From Tuberibacillus sp. Marseille-P3662 (GTDB lineage: Bacteria > Bacillota > Bacilli > Bacillales > Sporolactobacillaceae), in contig NZ_FXBS01000003.1 in assembly GCF_900178005.1 (NCBI RefSeq), positions 1-64,000 on the forward strand: a stretch of DNA of 64,000 nt. The letters run 5' to 3'. The notes under the pieces are model-generated. The model was given only the letters and a program-made list of their open reading frames with translations, made no database searches and was not told the DNA's origin. Positions within the stretch are counted from its first letter, which is position 1. Every line of letters starts with the position of its first letter. The translations under genes were made by a program, and so were the position numbers. Positions 34,267-44,723 of the stretch are shown piece by piece.

Positions 34267-35163
34267 TTAACCCCCATACCCGGAATAGTTAGAAATCTCA
34301 GGTTCTCCCCATACTCTTCCTTGTTTCACCATTAAAGATTTTATTTGGATAATTTCTCCGCCATCTCTTTTAATCCATTTATAAACTTTAAACCTTCTGT
34401 CTGGTCTTTTAGCATTGTAATTGTGGGAAAGCTCTATTTTTGTAGGAGCGCCCCAACTTGAATATTTGATATATTTCTCTAACATACCATCGTGAGGAGG
34501 TTTGCTCCTTAATTCAGACCTTTTTTCAGCCTTAAATTCAGCTTTTTTATTTTCCAATTTTGCATTTGCATTAGCAATCATTTCATCTACTTTCTTATTA
34601 TATTTCGGAACTCCAGAAAGATAATTCAAATAATTAATTGCTTTTACATAGTTACCTTCACCAATTAGTTTGGGCGATTTCTCGAAAAGGATGGAATTTA
34701 TTTTTCTAATTTTTTGTTCGGAGTCCTTATAACCTTTAATTTGAGTAAAACTGGATACTGCTTCTAAATATTTTTCTTCATTCAATTTTGTTATGGCTTG
34801 ATTATAAGCATCCCGTCTATTCGCCCAATCACTTAATCTAGGTTTAACTGATAGAAAAAGTGTGACAACAGTGACCCCAATAAGACTAGAAATGAGTATT
34901 TTCTTTTTCTTTGCTGTAATTACTTTTTTAACTTGGCTCCAATTATCATAAATAAAGTAAATTACTAAAATTAAAGCTGGTAGCCACAGAGGGCTATACA
35001 GCCATATATCTCCAAACCAATTCCTAACATAGTCATCTGGAAAGTCGCATCCTAAATGAAAACAATAACCCTCGACTCTAGGCTCGTGTCCGACATATTT
35101 ATATATAAGAAACCACACCCAAATAACTAAAATAAAAATAACTATTCCTAAGCAACCGACCAT
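34267..35163 (-). CDS. membrane protein with TPR-like region
   Basis: 298 aa with AGGGGGTAA upstream of the ATG. Three hydrophobic helices (about 3-22, 55-72, 88-105) are followed by a soluble part with helical, TPR-like pairs (YNQAITKLNEEKYLEAVSSFTQIKGYKDSEQ and SPKLIGEGNYVKAINYLNYL), a charged linker and a C-terminal beta-like segment. I cannot name the family. Low GC and isolated position suggest acquired DNA. Confidence 0.65.
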   Translation of the reverse strand: MVGCLGIVIFILVIWVWFLIYKYVGHEPRVEGYCFHLGCDFPDDYVRNWFGDIWLYSPLWLPALILVIYFIYDNWSQVKKVITAKKKKILISSLIGVTVVTLFLSVKPRLSDWANRRDAYNQAITKLNEEKYLEAVSSFTQIKGYKDSEQKIRKINSILFEKSPKLIGEGNYVKAINYLNYLSGVPKYNKKVDEMIANANAKLENKKAEFKAEKRSELRSKPPHDGMLEKYIKYSSWGAPTKIELSHNYNAKRPDRRFKVYKWIKRDGGEIIQIKSLMVKQGRVWGEPEISNYSGYGG

Positions 35164-35676
35164 TATTTACCCCCTTAATTCCGCATAACTTTCGAAAAAT
35201 CACACAAGATCCCTGCTTATGTACAAAAAAATAATGCTTCCACCATCAATTGCATCAAAGCCCCGTATGAATGATATTTTGAATCCCAATGGGGTTACTT
35301 TATATTTAACATTATATTTGCAACTACTACCTTTTAAATTTCTGAGGGCATTTACAATTGGGCCACAAGCCGAATCATTCATGTCCACATTTTGATTTTG
35401 TTCAGCTTGGCGGCAGGCTAGCCTCTGCCGAATTTCGGCATGCAAGGGATAATAGTGGAAATTTTTAAGCGTAAGCAGTCTAAAAAATACAACCCGACCC
35501 TTGCATGAAATTAGTATCAAAAGAAGAAGGATCACATTTGCAATGAGATTAAAAAAGATGGGGGATAACCCATCTAATTGCACACATTAAATTCAACTGC
35601 TTTTTAACAGCATTTTTACGTAATATGGAAAATCCGTTAATAAAGTTGGATGCCATATTATGCTCACTAAAGATGT

Positions 35677-37250
35677 TTATGTGATCGACCAACCATATTT
35701 TTCTTCCCTTTTCTCAAATGCTTCTTTCCCTCCTTCTAAAATGTCACATACATGTTCCTTAATACCAATATGAAACAAAATACCCTTTGCAAGGGGATTA
35801 TTATGTGTACATTCAAGCGCTCCTGTCACATACTCAAACTGATATTGAGCATTTTCTCTGTTAATTTGTTGTCCAGATTGATTAGCGACAATAACCTGCT
35901 CGGCGTCAGTCAACACTACTAAATTAGCATTATGCGTAACAATAATTACCTGTCTCTCGATTTTCTTATCTTTAATAAATGTATTCAACTCTGTAAAAAT
36001 GGTTCTATTGTCTAAATTATCTTCTGGTTGATCAATAAGAATTGGATACTTAGCATTACTTAAATGCAAGAAAAGTTGAAGTAAAACGAGACCTCTTTTA
36101 CCTGGTGACATATGAAGAAATGAATCATTTCTTTGTATTAGATCATAATCAATATAAAATAAATCTTCCAATAAAGCATTGGTAACATCTTTTAAACTAT
36201 TACCTGTCTTTAAATGAAGGTCACTATTGTCATCAATCAAATACCTAAAAATGTTATTAATTTTCCATTTATGTTGAGCAAAATTATCAAAAACGAATTG
36301 ATCATTTTCCTCAAATGTATTTTCAATAACTTTGCTAAGTTTCTTTCTTCTGTTAAAAGCATTTGTAAATCGTGCAAAGAACCTTTCCTCATCAAATTTA
36401 ATATGTGCTTCTAATTTCAGTTCGGATGATATTTGCTTATAATTATCTTTATTTAGTTCTTGATAAATTTCATCATACAATCCCAGAAGCTCATCATACC
36501 TTCGGGGTATAATGTTTTTGATCGAGTCAAATTGTGTTTTAAGGGAATCAACAAATTTTTCCTTTTCATCAATCTTTGATAAAATCTCTTTTTGTTCCTT
36601 CAAATTTCCTTGCAACTCTTGAAGCCTATGTTGATTTTCAAACCTTTTTGTAAATGGATCTAACTACTTCTCAATTTCATCAATATTTGTTTTACCCTCG
36701 TTTAGCTTTTCTTCAATAGTTTCAGTGATTGAAAATTTATTTCTAATAAAATTATTAAATTCCTCATCAATGAAATCTTTTATTTCTTTTGTTATATTTT
36801 CTAATAACATCTTACCTTCATCATCAATTCGATTAAGAAACTGTTCAGTTTTCTCTTCAATTAATTCCTTATATCTTTTACTTTGGTATTCAACATACCC
36901 TTTATATTCGTCTAACACTTTCAAATTACTATCATTTATTAATAGTTCTTTGTCGAGTTTCTCTTTTTGTTCACTTAATTCTTCGTATTTTTTATTGTCT
37001 TCATAAGACAATCCTGAACTTTCCCTTATTTTATCAACTTCGCTTTCAAGACGATTTATTTCATTTTGTACCGTCGTTTTATCTCCTAAATTTTTCACTT
37101 CTTGGTTCGCTTCATCTAATTCACTTTTAATATTAAATAAAGTAGTTATGTCTTCCTCAATTTGTGTCTTTAGATCCTTTACTTTTTTATTATGTGTTTC
37201 GTATATATCTCTAAAACTGGGGTTTTGTAAAAGTATATCTGTGATTGTTA
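35677..37250 (-). pseudogene. AAA/SMC-like ATPase, 5'-truncated and with internal stop
   Basis: Two open stretches in one frame (35677-36615 and 36664 to about 37250) are separated by a single TAG at 36664-36666 (EIEK*LDPFTKRFENQ). The middle is a long coiled coil; the C-terminal part has an ABC-like signature MSPGKRGLVLLQL, Walker B YPILIDQPEDNLDNRTI and the switch VIIVTHNANLVVL. The N terminus with Walker A is missing where the IS21-like element begins. The ATPase part resembles TrlF/RecN-like proteins often found in phage-defence loci; that role is a guess. Confidence 0.78.
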
Positions 37251-38610
37251 TCAACGGTGATAAAATCCCTAATAACAACGGTTTCAAATTCCCCAAAAAT
37301 AACGGATAATCATTTCTATATGACATAGAACATTGGAGTGTAGAAATGATGGTCAAAGATGGGGAGTTTTTTATGATTAAAGAGTTCTATCAAAAAGGTT
37401 GGTCGATTACCGCGATTTCTAACGAAACCGGATTTGATCCCAAAACCATTCGGAAGTATATCAATCAGGATCAACTGCCGGCCCGAAAGACTTCAAATAA
37501 CAAACAAAGTAAGCTTGATCCTTTCAAAGATTATTTGAAGAAACGGATTAAAGAAGGTACAACTAATTGTGTCGTATTATTTGATGAAATACAGGCCATG
37601 GGTTATGTGGGAAAGATGACGATTCTACGGGAATTTGTTCGTCCTTTTCGCCAGAAACCCAAAAAACAAGCAACTTTACGGTACGAAACACCACCTGGAA
37701 AGCAGGCACAGATGGACTGGGGCCATGTTGGCAAGTTTGAAGTAGACGGAGAGGACAAAGAAATCTATATATTTACCATGGTGCTAGGCTATTCGCGTAT
37801 GAAATATGTTGAGTTCACGGACAGTATGAATTTGGAGACTTTAATGAAATGTCATATGAACGCGTTCGCCTACTTTAATGGCGTTCCTGAACAAATTTTA
37901 TATGACAATATGAAAACCGCGGTCATCAAACATAGTCCTGTAGAAATCCGATTTAACCGGAGGTTTGAAGAGTTTCTTGCTTATTATGGTATCGTACCTA
38001 AGGCTTGTAAGCCCTATCGTCCTCAGACGAAAGGCAAGATCGAAAATGTTGTAGGCTATGTAAAGAAAAACTTCCTGCAGCGGAAACACGCGCCTACCTT
38101 GCGATCGCTTAATGATGATGTACGCCAGTGGTTAGATAAAACGGCAAATCATAAGATACATCACACCACCCAGGAATCGCCACAAGCCCGTTTTCAACAT
38201 GAGCAAACATACTTAGGACAATCAAACACCAAGCCACTCTTCCACATTAATCATTGGGAAATGCGTCGTGTGAGCAAGGATTGTTTTATTTCTTATCAAG
38301 GGAAACGCTATTCCGTACCTTTTCGGTACGTAGGACAAGCGTTGAAAATCAAAGAAACCCTCGATCACCATCTGGAAATATACGATGCCCATGAATGCAT
38401 TGCGAAGCATCCGATTATGACAGGTCGAGCAAGGGATCATATTGATTTTGAGCATTATAAAGGACTGAAACCAACTGCTAATGGTTTGCCGACCGATAGC
38501 CGATTCCAGTCCTCTGATATTGAAGAAGTAGCCAAACGGCCTCTTCAAATCTATGATCAACTAGAGGAGGGCGATCAGTCATGAAAAATGATATTACTAA
38601 ATTCAGTAAG
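37250..38610 (+). mobile_element. IS21-family element, istB missing
   Basis: The left end is placed at the start of the repeated AACGG-containing motifs (about 37250-37305), which look like the multiple terminal repeats of IS21 elements. istA is intact, but the region after 38584 has no istB: the short frame at 38581 (MKNDITKFSKEEE) stops after about 19 codons and does not resemble IstB. The right end is unclear. Confidence 0.65.
37346..38584 (+). CDS. istA: IS21-family transposase IstA
   Basis: 412 aa, typical length. An N-terminal HTH (MIKEFYQKGWSITAISNETGFDPKTIRKYI) is followed by the DDE integrase core, with QAQMDWGHVGKFEVDG (first D), YDNMKTAV (second D) and GKIENVVGYVKKNF (E). The C-terminal beta domain has YSVPFRYVGQALKI. 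Without its ATPase partner IstB the element is probably not autonomous. Confidence 0.9.
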   Translation: MMVKDGEFFMIKEFYQKGWSITAISNETGFDPKTIRKYINQDQLPARKTSNNKQSKLDPFKDYLKKRIKEGTTNCVVLFDEIQAMGYVGKMTILREFVRPFRQKPKKQATLRYETPPGKQAQMDWGHVGKFEVDGEDKEIYIFTMVLGYSRMKYVEFTDSMNLETLMKCHMNAFAYFNGVPEQILYDNMKTAVIKHSPVEIRFNRRFEEFLAYYGIVPKACKPYRPQTKGKIENVVGYVKKNFLQRKHAPTLRSLNDDVRQWLDKTANHKIHHTTQESPQARFQHEQTYLGQSNTKPLFHINHWEMRRVSKDCFISYQGKRYSVPFRYVGQALKIKETLDHHLEIYDAHECIAKHPIMTGRARDHIDFEHYKGLKPTANGLPTDSRFQSSDIEEVAKRPLQIYDQLEEGDQS

Positions 38611-38723
38611 GAAGAGGAGACATGTTTAGGATATATCTAAACAGCCTTTTTTGCATTTACATATTCAAGGTGAATGTTGGGGATACCTAAAGTAGCATAA
38701 TCTAGTTACTGGAGGGAACCCAA

Positions 38724-39734
38724 ATAGAACCTGAAAAGAATGTCAAATTAACATCAGTAGAGATTACAGAGCTTTGGACTGCTTACATGAATGACACGGC
38801 ATTAACATGTCAATTTCAACAATTTTTAGCTAAAGTAGAAGATGAAGAAATTAGACCACTCATCCAACAGGCTTTGGATTTAGCTCAAGGCAATATAAAA
38901 ACTTTAACTGAGATTTTCAATAAAGAAGATTATCCTATACCATATGGATTCAAAATGGATGAAGATGTAAATGTAACTGCCCCTCGATTATTTTCTGACA
39001 CATATGTTTTGAATTACCTTCACCAAGGGGCACAAATTACCTTACAAGCCTATAGTATCAGTTTGTCTTTAGCTGTGAGAGCAGATGTTTACAGTTACTT
39101 TAATGAATGTATTTCACAGTTAACTGATTTTCTAAGAGAAGTAAAGGAAGTTTTATTAACTAAAGGGCTTTATATGAGGTCTCCATACCTCCCAACACCT
39201 GAGACTTATGATTTTGTAAAAAGTCAGAGTTTCCTTACAGGTTATTTTGGTGAAAAAAGACCTTTGACAGGTACAGAAATTGCAAATCTCTATGCTAATT
39301 TTCAAAGGAATGCTCTAGGTGTAGCCACTATGATTGGATATAGTCAGGTTGCAAAATCAAAAGAGGTAAGAAAGTTTCTTGTAAGGGGCAAAGAACTTGC
39401 CCAAAAGCATTGTGAGGTATTTGGCTCAATCATGAGAGAGGATGACATTCCTGTTCCTATGACATTTGATACAGAGGTGACAGACTCAACGACTTATACT
39501 TTTTCTGATAAGCTAATGATGTTTTACTGCACATCCTTAATTGCCTTAAGTGTTGGGTATTATGGTTCAAGTATGGCCATGAGTCCAAGAAGAGATTTAG
39601 GTGTGCAATATAGCAGGCTAGTAGCTGAAATACTTAAGTATGCTGATGATGGGGCTAAACTTATGATTAAACATGGATGGATGGAAGAACCACCTAGGGC
39701 TTTGGATAGGGATGAATTAGCCAAGAAAAAATAA
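38724..39734 (+). CDS. DUF3231 family protein with ATA at the expected start codon
   Basis: 336 codons counted from ATA 38724. GGAGGG ends 7 bp before ATA, and the translated start (I)EPEKNVKLTSVEITELWTAY aligns with the start MEHQPNLTASEISNLWTSF of the paralogue at 18697. The next ATG (38787) would cut 21 conserved residues. The rest is intact and follows the two-half DUF3231 pattern (DVNVTAPRLFSDTYVLNYL; DSTTYTFSDKLMMFYC), ending DELAKKK. Either ATA is used weakly or the start has been lost. Confidence 0.75.
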   Translation: MEPEKNVKLTSVEITELWTAYMNDTALTCQFQQFLAKVEDEEIRPLIQQALDLAQGNIKTLTEIFNKEDYPIPYGFKMDEDVNVTAPRLFSDTYVLNYLHQGAQITLQAYSISLSLAVRADVYSYFNECISQLTDFLREVKEVLLTKGLYMRSPYLPTPETYDFVKSQSFLTGYFGEKRPLTGTEIANLYANFQRNALGVATMIGYSQVAKSKEVRKFLVRGKELAQKHCEVFGSIMREDDIPVPMTFDTEVTDSTTYTFSDKLMMFYCTSLIALSVGYYGSSMAMSPRRDLGVQYSRLVAEILKYADDGAKLMIKHGWMEEPPRALDRDELAKKK

Positions 39735-39890
39735 CTGTTCAATTTTCACCTTCTCATATTCCGTTAGATGTTGGAAAGACTACGAGAGGGGTGTCGTCTA
39801 GGGAGGCATTACGTCTGTATTTTTGCTATAATATTTTGTCTTTTTCTCTAATTATGATTGTTCTATACATTTAGTAGGGAGAGATTCAAC

Positions 39891-39935
39891 ATGAATGGTT
39901 TAAAACAGCTATCTGATGAGCTCCTTGTCAATTAA
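39891..39935 (+). pseudogene. possible Sda-like fragment
   Basis: 14 codons, MNGLKQLSDELLVN, after a good AGGGAGAG. LSDELL is the conserved start of the sporulation kinase inhibitor Sda, whose later residues are absent here. Very short, so only suggestive. The remaining parts of 39735-40210 are AT-rich with nothing else recognisable. Confidence 0.3.
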
Positions 39936-40210
39936 TTAAATGGTATTTACCGAATAGTGGCCCCTGAAATTACGAACCGTTTCCGTACCCCAGGGTTCTC
40001 GCCTGCTTTCTCCATTATTATAAGCTGATGTATTCTGTTTTTATTGTTATATCTTAAATCTAGACTTAAAAAATTCATTTTAAGATATTTCTAATTCATT
40101 AAAAAAGTCGAAAACCCGTGTTAGAAGAACTTAAAAATGGTAATACTAAAAAGACAGCTCAAAGAGTTTGAATTCAAAAGTATCTGTCACCTTTTAATTT
40201 AAATATAGGG

Positions 40211-40789
40211 GTGATATCAATAGATAATATATTTGAAAATCTTAAGGAAATACGTTTATTAGAAGATAAGCTGTATCATTTAGAATTAAATGGTTGGCTA
40301 AAAAATGAGTTTTTATCTTGGGAATGGTGGATTCTAGTCGTTTTTTTAATTATGCCTTGGGTTATATGGGCTAAACTTGTTAAACGAGACATTATTTTAG
40401 AAATTTTGTTATTTGGTACCATAATTATCTTGACAACAACCTTATTAGATGTAGTTGGTGCACAATATAATTTTTGGGATTACCCCATTGCATTCCTACC
40501 TATTATGCCTCGGGCCTATCCTTTTGATTTTTCAATGGTACCTGTGGCTCACATGTTGTTATATCAATATTTTAGAAGATGGAAATCTTTTATTTTAGCC
40601 CAAATCATTATGGCACTAACATATGCCTTTATAGGTGAACCCTTTTGCGAGTGGGTCAAACTTGTTAATTATTTAGAGTGGAGATACAGATATTCATTCA
40701 TATATTACATCATTGTTGGAATTGCAACTCGAGCTTTAATACTAAAACTAGCCTCTTTATCTAAACCTCAAGATCTTACAACTAAGTAA
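40211..40789 (+). CDS. CBO0543 family membrane protein
   Basis: 192 aa with about five membrane helices. The segment WDYPIAFLPIMPRAYPFDFSMVPVAHMLLYQYF and the tail GEPFCEWVKLVNYLEWRYRYSF are typical of the CBO0543 family in spore-forming Firmicutes; function unknown. The open frame starts at GTG 40211, but the best ribosome binding site (AGGGGTGAT) overlaps that GTG and instead points to ATA 40220, as in the DUF3231 gene nearby. A relative with a nonsense codon lies at 44100. Confidence 0.72.
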   Translation: MISIDNIFENLKEIRLLEDKLYHLELNGWLKNEFLSWEWWILVVFLIMPWVIWAKLVKRDIILEILLFGTIIILTTTLLDVVGAQYNFWDYPIAFLPIMPRAYPFDFSMVPVAHMLLYQYFRRWKSFILAQIIMALTYAFIGEPFCEWVKLVNYLEWRYRYSFIYYIIVGIATRALILKLASLSKPQDLTTK

Positions 40790-40812
40790 AATTTAAATTG
40801 GAGGAAAAAACT

Positions 40813-41496
40813 TTGGAAGAAGTTAATATTGGTTTACTAACGATTAAACTTGTCATCGGTTTTGTCGCATTATTTTTTATCGTCATCGTCACAGGCAAGA
40901 CATCCATTTATCAGTTAACGCCTTTTCACTTAGTTTTTGTGTTGTTGCTTGGCGATCTTTTAGGAAGCATCATTTACCAAGATCAGTTAGGCATTATCTC
41001 CTTTTTATATGCCGTCGGATTATGGACGCTTCTCATGTTGGGGGTAGAGTTTTTAACCCTCAACATGAAATCGACACGTTCTCTTTTAGTAGGCAATCCT
41101 AACATCATCATTCGGGATGGCATGATTGATCGGAAAATAGCGAAAAGGAACAAATTAGATGTGAATCAAATATTAAGTTTACTGCGACAAAGAAATGTTT
41201 TTTCAGTACGTGAAGTCAAATACGGTATATTGGAAACCAATGGTCAAATCACTACATTACTTAAATCGAAATATCAAAAGCCGGAAAAGCAGGATCTGAA
41301 TCTTCTGGAAAGTCCTGTAGACCTCCCCATCACCTTGATAATCGATGGCGAAGTTTTAACGGATAATTTACGCGAACGCGGATTTGACCAACAGTGGTTA
41401 GATAATGAATTATTGGCCAATGGGTATGATAACGAAAAAAAAATACTTCACGCTGATTGGCGGGATAGTGAAGGTATTCATATTAGCCCCAAATAA
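40813..41496 (+). CDS. DUF421 (YetF-type) membrane protein
   Basis: 227 aa from TTG 40813 (GGAGG 8 bp upstream; TTG 40798 precedes that site). Three N-terminal helices with LTPFHLVFVLLLGDLLGS, then the soluble DUF421 domain with NIIIRDGMIDRK, LLRQRNVFSVREVKYGILE and a second repeat LPITLIIDGEVLTDNLRERGF. Family members in spores are linked to the spoVA-2mob cluster. It lies between a CBO0543 gene and cls. Confidence 0.85.
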   Translation: MEEVNIGLLTIKLVIGFVALFFIVIVTGKTSIYQLTPFHLVFVLLLGDLLGSIIYQDQLGIISFLYAVGLWTLLMLGVEFLTLNMKSTRSLLVGNPNIIIRDGMIDRKIAKRNKLDVNQILSLLRQRNVFSVREVKYGILETNGQITTLLKSKYQKPEKQDLNLLESPVDLPITLIIDGEVLTDNLRERGFDQQWLDNELLANGYDNEKKILHADWRDSEGIHISPK

Positions 41497-41793
41497 AAAA
41501 GATATTGTATGCAGTACGCTCATTTGCTGACTAAACCCAACTTTTTCGTTAAAATGTTGATTGATATGGTGCAAATTCCTTTTTTTCCTTCAGGGGCATC
41601 AAATCTTTTTAGACGATCTTACCAGCTCTTTATTTACTTTTCTTATCCATTCCAATATCTGTGTCCAACCAAAGTGGCAGAATGCACTTTAAGGTGTAGT
41701 TGACAAGTTGAGGTTCGCTAAAAAGCCCATTTCATCAGTACATTTCATCAATAGATTGGGGGATTTGGTCATATATCAGAACAATTTCTCAGG

Positions 41794-42060
41794 TTATTCT
41801 AAACCAAGATAATCACATTTTTCAATAAAATCTTTTTTGACGTGTTCGGCGTCTTCCCCTTCTACGATGATAAGCAACCATTGTTCTTGCAAACTCAAGA
41901 CAAATGAAACCACTTGCGGAATATCCTCTTGCCTGCATAATTCTCCGTTTTTACATAAATAAATGACGCTTTTCGATTTTCGAATTCGCTTATACAAAGC
42001 TAAAATCATTGAAATTGTAAATTCGCTGGTCAATAACTGAAATGATTGTATGCTTTTCAT
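41794..42060 (-). CDS. HPr-like small protein
   Basis: 88 aa from ATG 42060 (GAGG 9 bp upstream). KSVIYLCKNGELCRQEDIPQ, SFVLSLQEQWLLIIVEGEDAEHV and the closing helix fit the HPr/Crh fold (a conserved GEDA-like turn and final helix), but no phosphorylatable His-15 or clear Ser-46 equivalent can be placed with confidence. It is probably a divergent, regulatory HPr-like protein. Single gene on the strand opposite to DUF421 and cls. Confidence 0.5.
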   Translation of the reverse strand: MKSIQSFQLLTSEFTISMILALYKRIRKSKSVIYLCKNGELCRQEDIPQVVSFVLSLQEQWLLIIVEGEDAEHVKKDFIEKCDYLGLE

Positions 42061-42590
42061 TGCCAATTTCCTCATTTCTATCGGTCGGTATACTAAGTAA
42101 ATCACAACTATTGAACCGTTTAAGGTGCTTCAGAACTAGTTTTCACCCGAGTATTGATCATACCGTAAAAATCATTACTAGGAGGGATTGGAAAATGGGT
42201 TTTGCATGGTTAACTTTCTCCGCTTGATCTTTGTTCAAATTCACGATTCAGATTTATGTAGAGTGTTTCCAAACCATCTCATTGCTTGCCCCTTCTCCCC
42301 TTTTTGTCGAATCGGGTGTCTGAGAATCTCCTAAAATAGTATGCCCCACTCGGCAGGTAAAATTCACACCATATATGCTTTCATTTTAAAGCTGCAAAAT
42401 GCACTTGATATGTCGACCACCGTTTTGGATTTAATCTTCGTACATGAAAAATTCTCATACCATTTCATTCATTACAGTTCCAATTTCTGATGAACATTCA
42501 ATATGCTGAAACCTTTCTATCATAACTTGCCAAGTGTATATACCTATCACATTTTACACAAGTTATAGGCTAAACAAGGAGGAATAGCAC
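42061..42590. other. gene-free stretch upstream of cls
   Basis: About 530 bp. I see no gene and no strong hairpin. An AGGAGGG followed by a 10-codon frame (MGFAWLTFSA at about 42195) is probably a remnant or chance. Confidence 0.4.
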
Positions 42591-44084
42591 TTGGAATGGA
42601 TTCTATGGCTTTACCTATTCAATGCGTTGTTTATGTTAATCATAATGATCCGTGAGGTTCGCCGACCGGCCAAGGCTTTAAATTGGCTAGCTATCAGCCT
42701 GATTCTACCTGTCATCGGTTTCGGTCTTTATCTTAGCACAACGAATCCGGTGCACATACGTCGGGAGAGACTGACTTCTCCGCGCAGTGAAGACACGCTG
42801 CCTGATTCATTCGGGCGCTCAGCATCGGTTGTCGCTCATGCTCTACGGCATCTGACTGTACATGGGATTCGGAAAGGCCGAGTCGAAGTACTCATAAACG
42901 GCAGTGAAACCTACGAAAAACTCCTTGAATCCCTTCGGAAAGCCAAAAAAACGATTGACCTAGAGTATTACATATACCGGGATGATCCAATTGGTAAACG
43001 TATTACGGAGCTCCTGATCGATCGGGCGGATGCGGGGGTTCAAGTCCGTTTTATGAGGGATGGTTGGGGCAGTCGGGAGTTTCCACGGCGTCAAATCATC
43101 CGGATGAGGGATGCAGGAATTAAGTGCCGGACGATCTTTCCATTGCGGTTCCCTTGGTTCCTGTCTAATTGGAATTATCGAGATCATTGTAAGATTGTTA
43201 CGATTGACGGAAAGGAAGCTTTTACAGGGGGAATCAACGTTGGGTATGAGTACACGGGATTAAAATCAAATGTGGGATTCTGGCGCGACACTCATTTGCG
43301 AATCGAAGGCAAAGCTTCAGACGACCTGCAGACGATCTTTGACGTCCATTGGAAAATAGCATCGCCGGAATGGGTGAAGACAAAGTCACGCCCAAACACA
43401 AAAACGGATCATACACGATCTCGGAAAACAGCACCGTCCGACCGGCAGGCACTTTCCGAATCACTGACAGAATGGGGCACTGAGTTGGGCGGCATCGATG
43501 ATTTAGAAACGTCACGAAGCACGGAATCGTTTCATAAAGTCCATATACAGACGATAGAAGGGAATCCCGGAATCCCTACGCCAGTCATTCGTGAAATGTA
43601 CTTCATTTGCTTGACTCAAGCGACTCAGACTGTTGATATCACCACCCCCTATTTTGTGCCCGATGAAGATATCCTAATGGCGATAAAGACAGCCGTCGCA
43701 CGCGGTGTGCGTGTAAGATTGCTGGTACCGCGCCATGTGAATCAAAAAGTTGTGGGACCTGCAAGCCGCACCTACTACGGAGAACTGTTGGAAGCAGGGG
43801 TTTATATTTATCAGTACGATAAAGGCATGCTGCATGCGAAACAGATGATCATCGATGGGGAGATTGCTGAAATAGGCGCCGCGAACTGGGATATGAGAAG
43901 CTTTCGCCTGAATTACGAGGTGTGTGAAATTATCTACAGTACTGACGTGGCAAGGGACCTCACGGAGCAATTCGAGCAGGATCTCGCTGATTCTGTGCAG
44001 TTTCGAATGGAATATTTGTTAGAACGTTCCCTTCCTCAGCGCTTGATTGAGCAAGGAGCTCGTCTACTTTCGCCGTTGTTGTAA
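42591..44084 (+). CDS. cls: cardiolipin synthase (PLD family)
   Basis: 497 aa from TTG 42591 with AAGGAGG 8 bp upstream. Two N-terminal membrane helices are followed by two HKD phospholipase D motifs: HCKIVTIDGKEAFTGG at residue 199 and HAKQMIIDGEIAEIGAANWD at residue 415. The enzyme condenses two phosphatidylglycerols into cardiolipin at the membrane. Cardiolipin synthase genes are, as I recall, companions of spoVA-2mob operons on Tn1546-like elements, which fits the neighbours here. Confidence 0.9.
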   Translation: MEWILWLYLFNALFMLIIMIREVRRPAKALNWLAISLILPVIGFGLYLSTTNPVHIRRERLTSPRSEDTLPDSFGRSASVVAHALRHLTVHGIRKGRVEVLINGSETYEKLLESLRKAKKTIDLEYYIYRDDPIGKRITELLIDRADAGVQVRFMRDGWGSREFPRRQIIRMRDAGIKCRTIFPLRFPWFLSNWNYRDHCKIVTIDGKEAFTGGINVGYEYTGLKSNVGFWRDTHLRIEGKASDDLQTIFDVHWKIASPEWVKTKSRPNTKTDHTRSRKTAPSDRQALSESLTEWGTELGGIDDLETSRSTESFHKVHIQTIEGNPGIPTPVIREMYFICLTQATQTVDITTPYFVPDEDILMAIKTAVARGVRVRLLVPRHVNQKVVGPASRTYYGELLEAGVYIYQYDKGMLHAKQMIIDGEIAEIGAANWDMRSFRLNYEVCEIIYSTDVARDLTEQFEQDLADSVQFRMEYLLERSLPQRLIEQGARLLSPLL

Positions 44085-44099
44085 ATAAAAAACGTCTGG

Positions 44100-44330
44100 G
44101 TGATACTATGGACTTTGTTTATACTCGGACTCGCACTATTATTTTTCAGTTTAAGAAAACCACCAATCAAAGATTAGGTTCTCATTTTCTTATTGACCAC
44201 TTATATTTCAATCATTATTAGCGTCTGGATTGTAGCGGAAAAAATGCTCACATATCCCGTAAAGTTTTTTAAGAGCGATTTCGATACCAGCTTACTCTTT
44301 GAATTCCTTTACCCTTTGCACGGACTGTAG
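44100..44330 (+). pseudogene. small membrane protein (CBO0543-like) with nonsense codon
   Basis: GTG 44100 opens VILWTLFILGLALLFFSLRK, then PPIKD, then TAG (44175-44177), and the same frame continues VLIFLLTTYISIIISVWIVA..MLTYPVKFF to TAG 44330. TAG very likely replaced TGG (Trp). The residues are consistent with the N-terminal half of CBO0543-type proteins; the C-terminal half is missing. Confidence 0.65.
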
Positions 44331-44441
44331 ATAACATCTCCCTTAAGGTAAATCGAGAATGTCTGAGGTTGGCTTTAATGATTTTTCCGTACTTTATCGG
44401 CAATAACTGGTTGTCCAATAATAATTTTATTTAACCAACGT

Positions 44442-44723
44442 ATGAAAAAACAGGAAGCAGCCGCGGTCACGCCCAAACAATTAAATCTTTTCTCAGATTA
44501 TAAAGAATTGCCGATTGCGGTCGTGATTGAAGGTAAAATTCAGTACAAAAACTTGAAGCTCATTCACAAAGATGAACAATGGTTAAAACAGCAACTGAAT
44601 GTACGAGGTTACCCCCAATTTAGCGATATCTTTTATGCAACGGTCAGAGACAGTGATCATGCGATATCTGTAGATACACGGAAAGGGTACCTATCACGAT
44701 GTACTTACGGACAAGGTCGATGA
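44442..44723 (+). pseudogene. DUF421 protein, C-terminal fragment
   Basis: 93 codons. LPIAVVIEGKIQYKNLKLIH and EQWLKQQLNVRGYPQFSDIFYATVRDS correspond to the second soluble repeat of DUF421 proteins (compare LPITLIIDGEVLTDNLRERG at 41320-41385). The membrane part and first repeat are absent and there is no good ribosome binding site, so it is a remnant. Confidence 0.72.

Noticed and set aside
35200-35583. Open frame of 127 codons on the minus strand
   Set aside because: No good ribosome binding site, uneven composition, overlaps hairpin-rich intergenic sequence, and no recognisable domain.
42270-42590. Possible riboswitch or leader before cls
   Set aside because: No stable conserved structure or terminator/antiterminator pair was seen.
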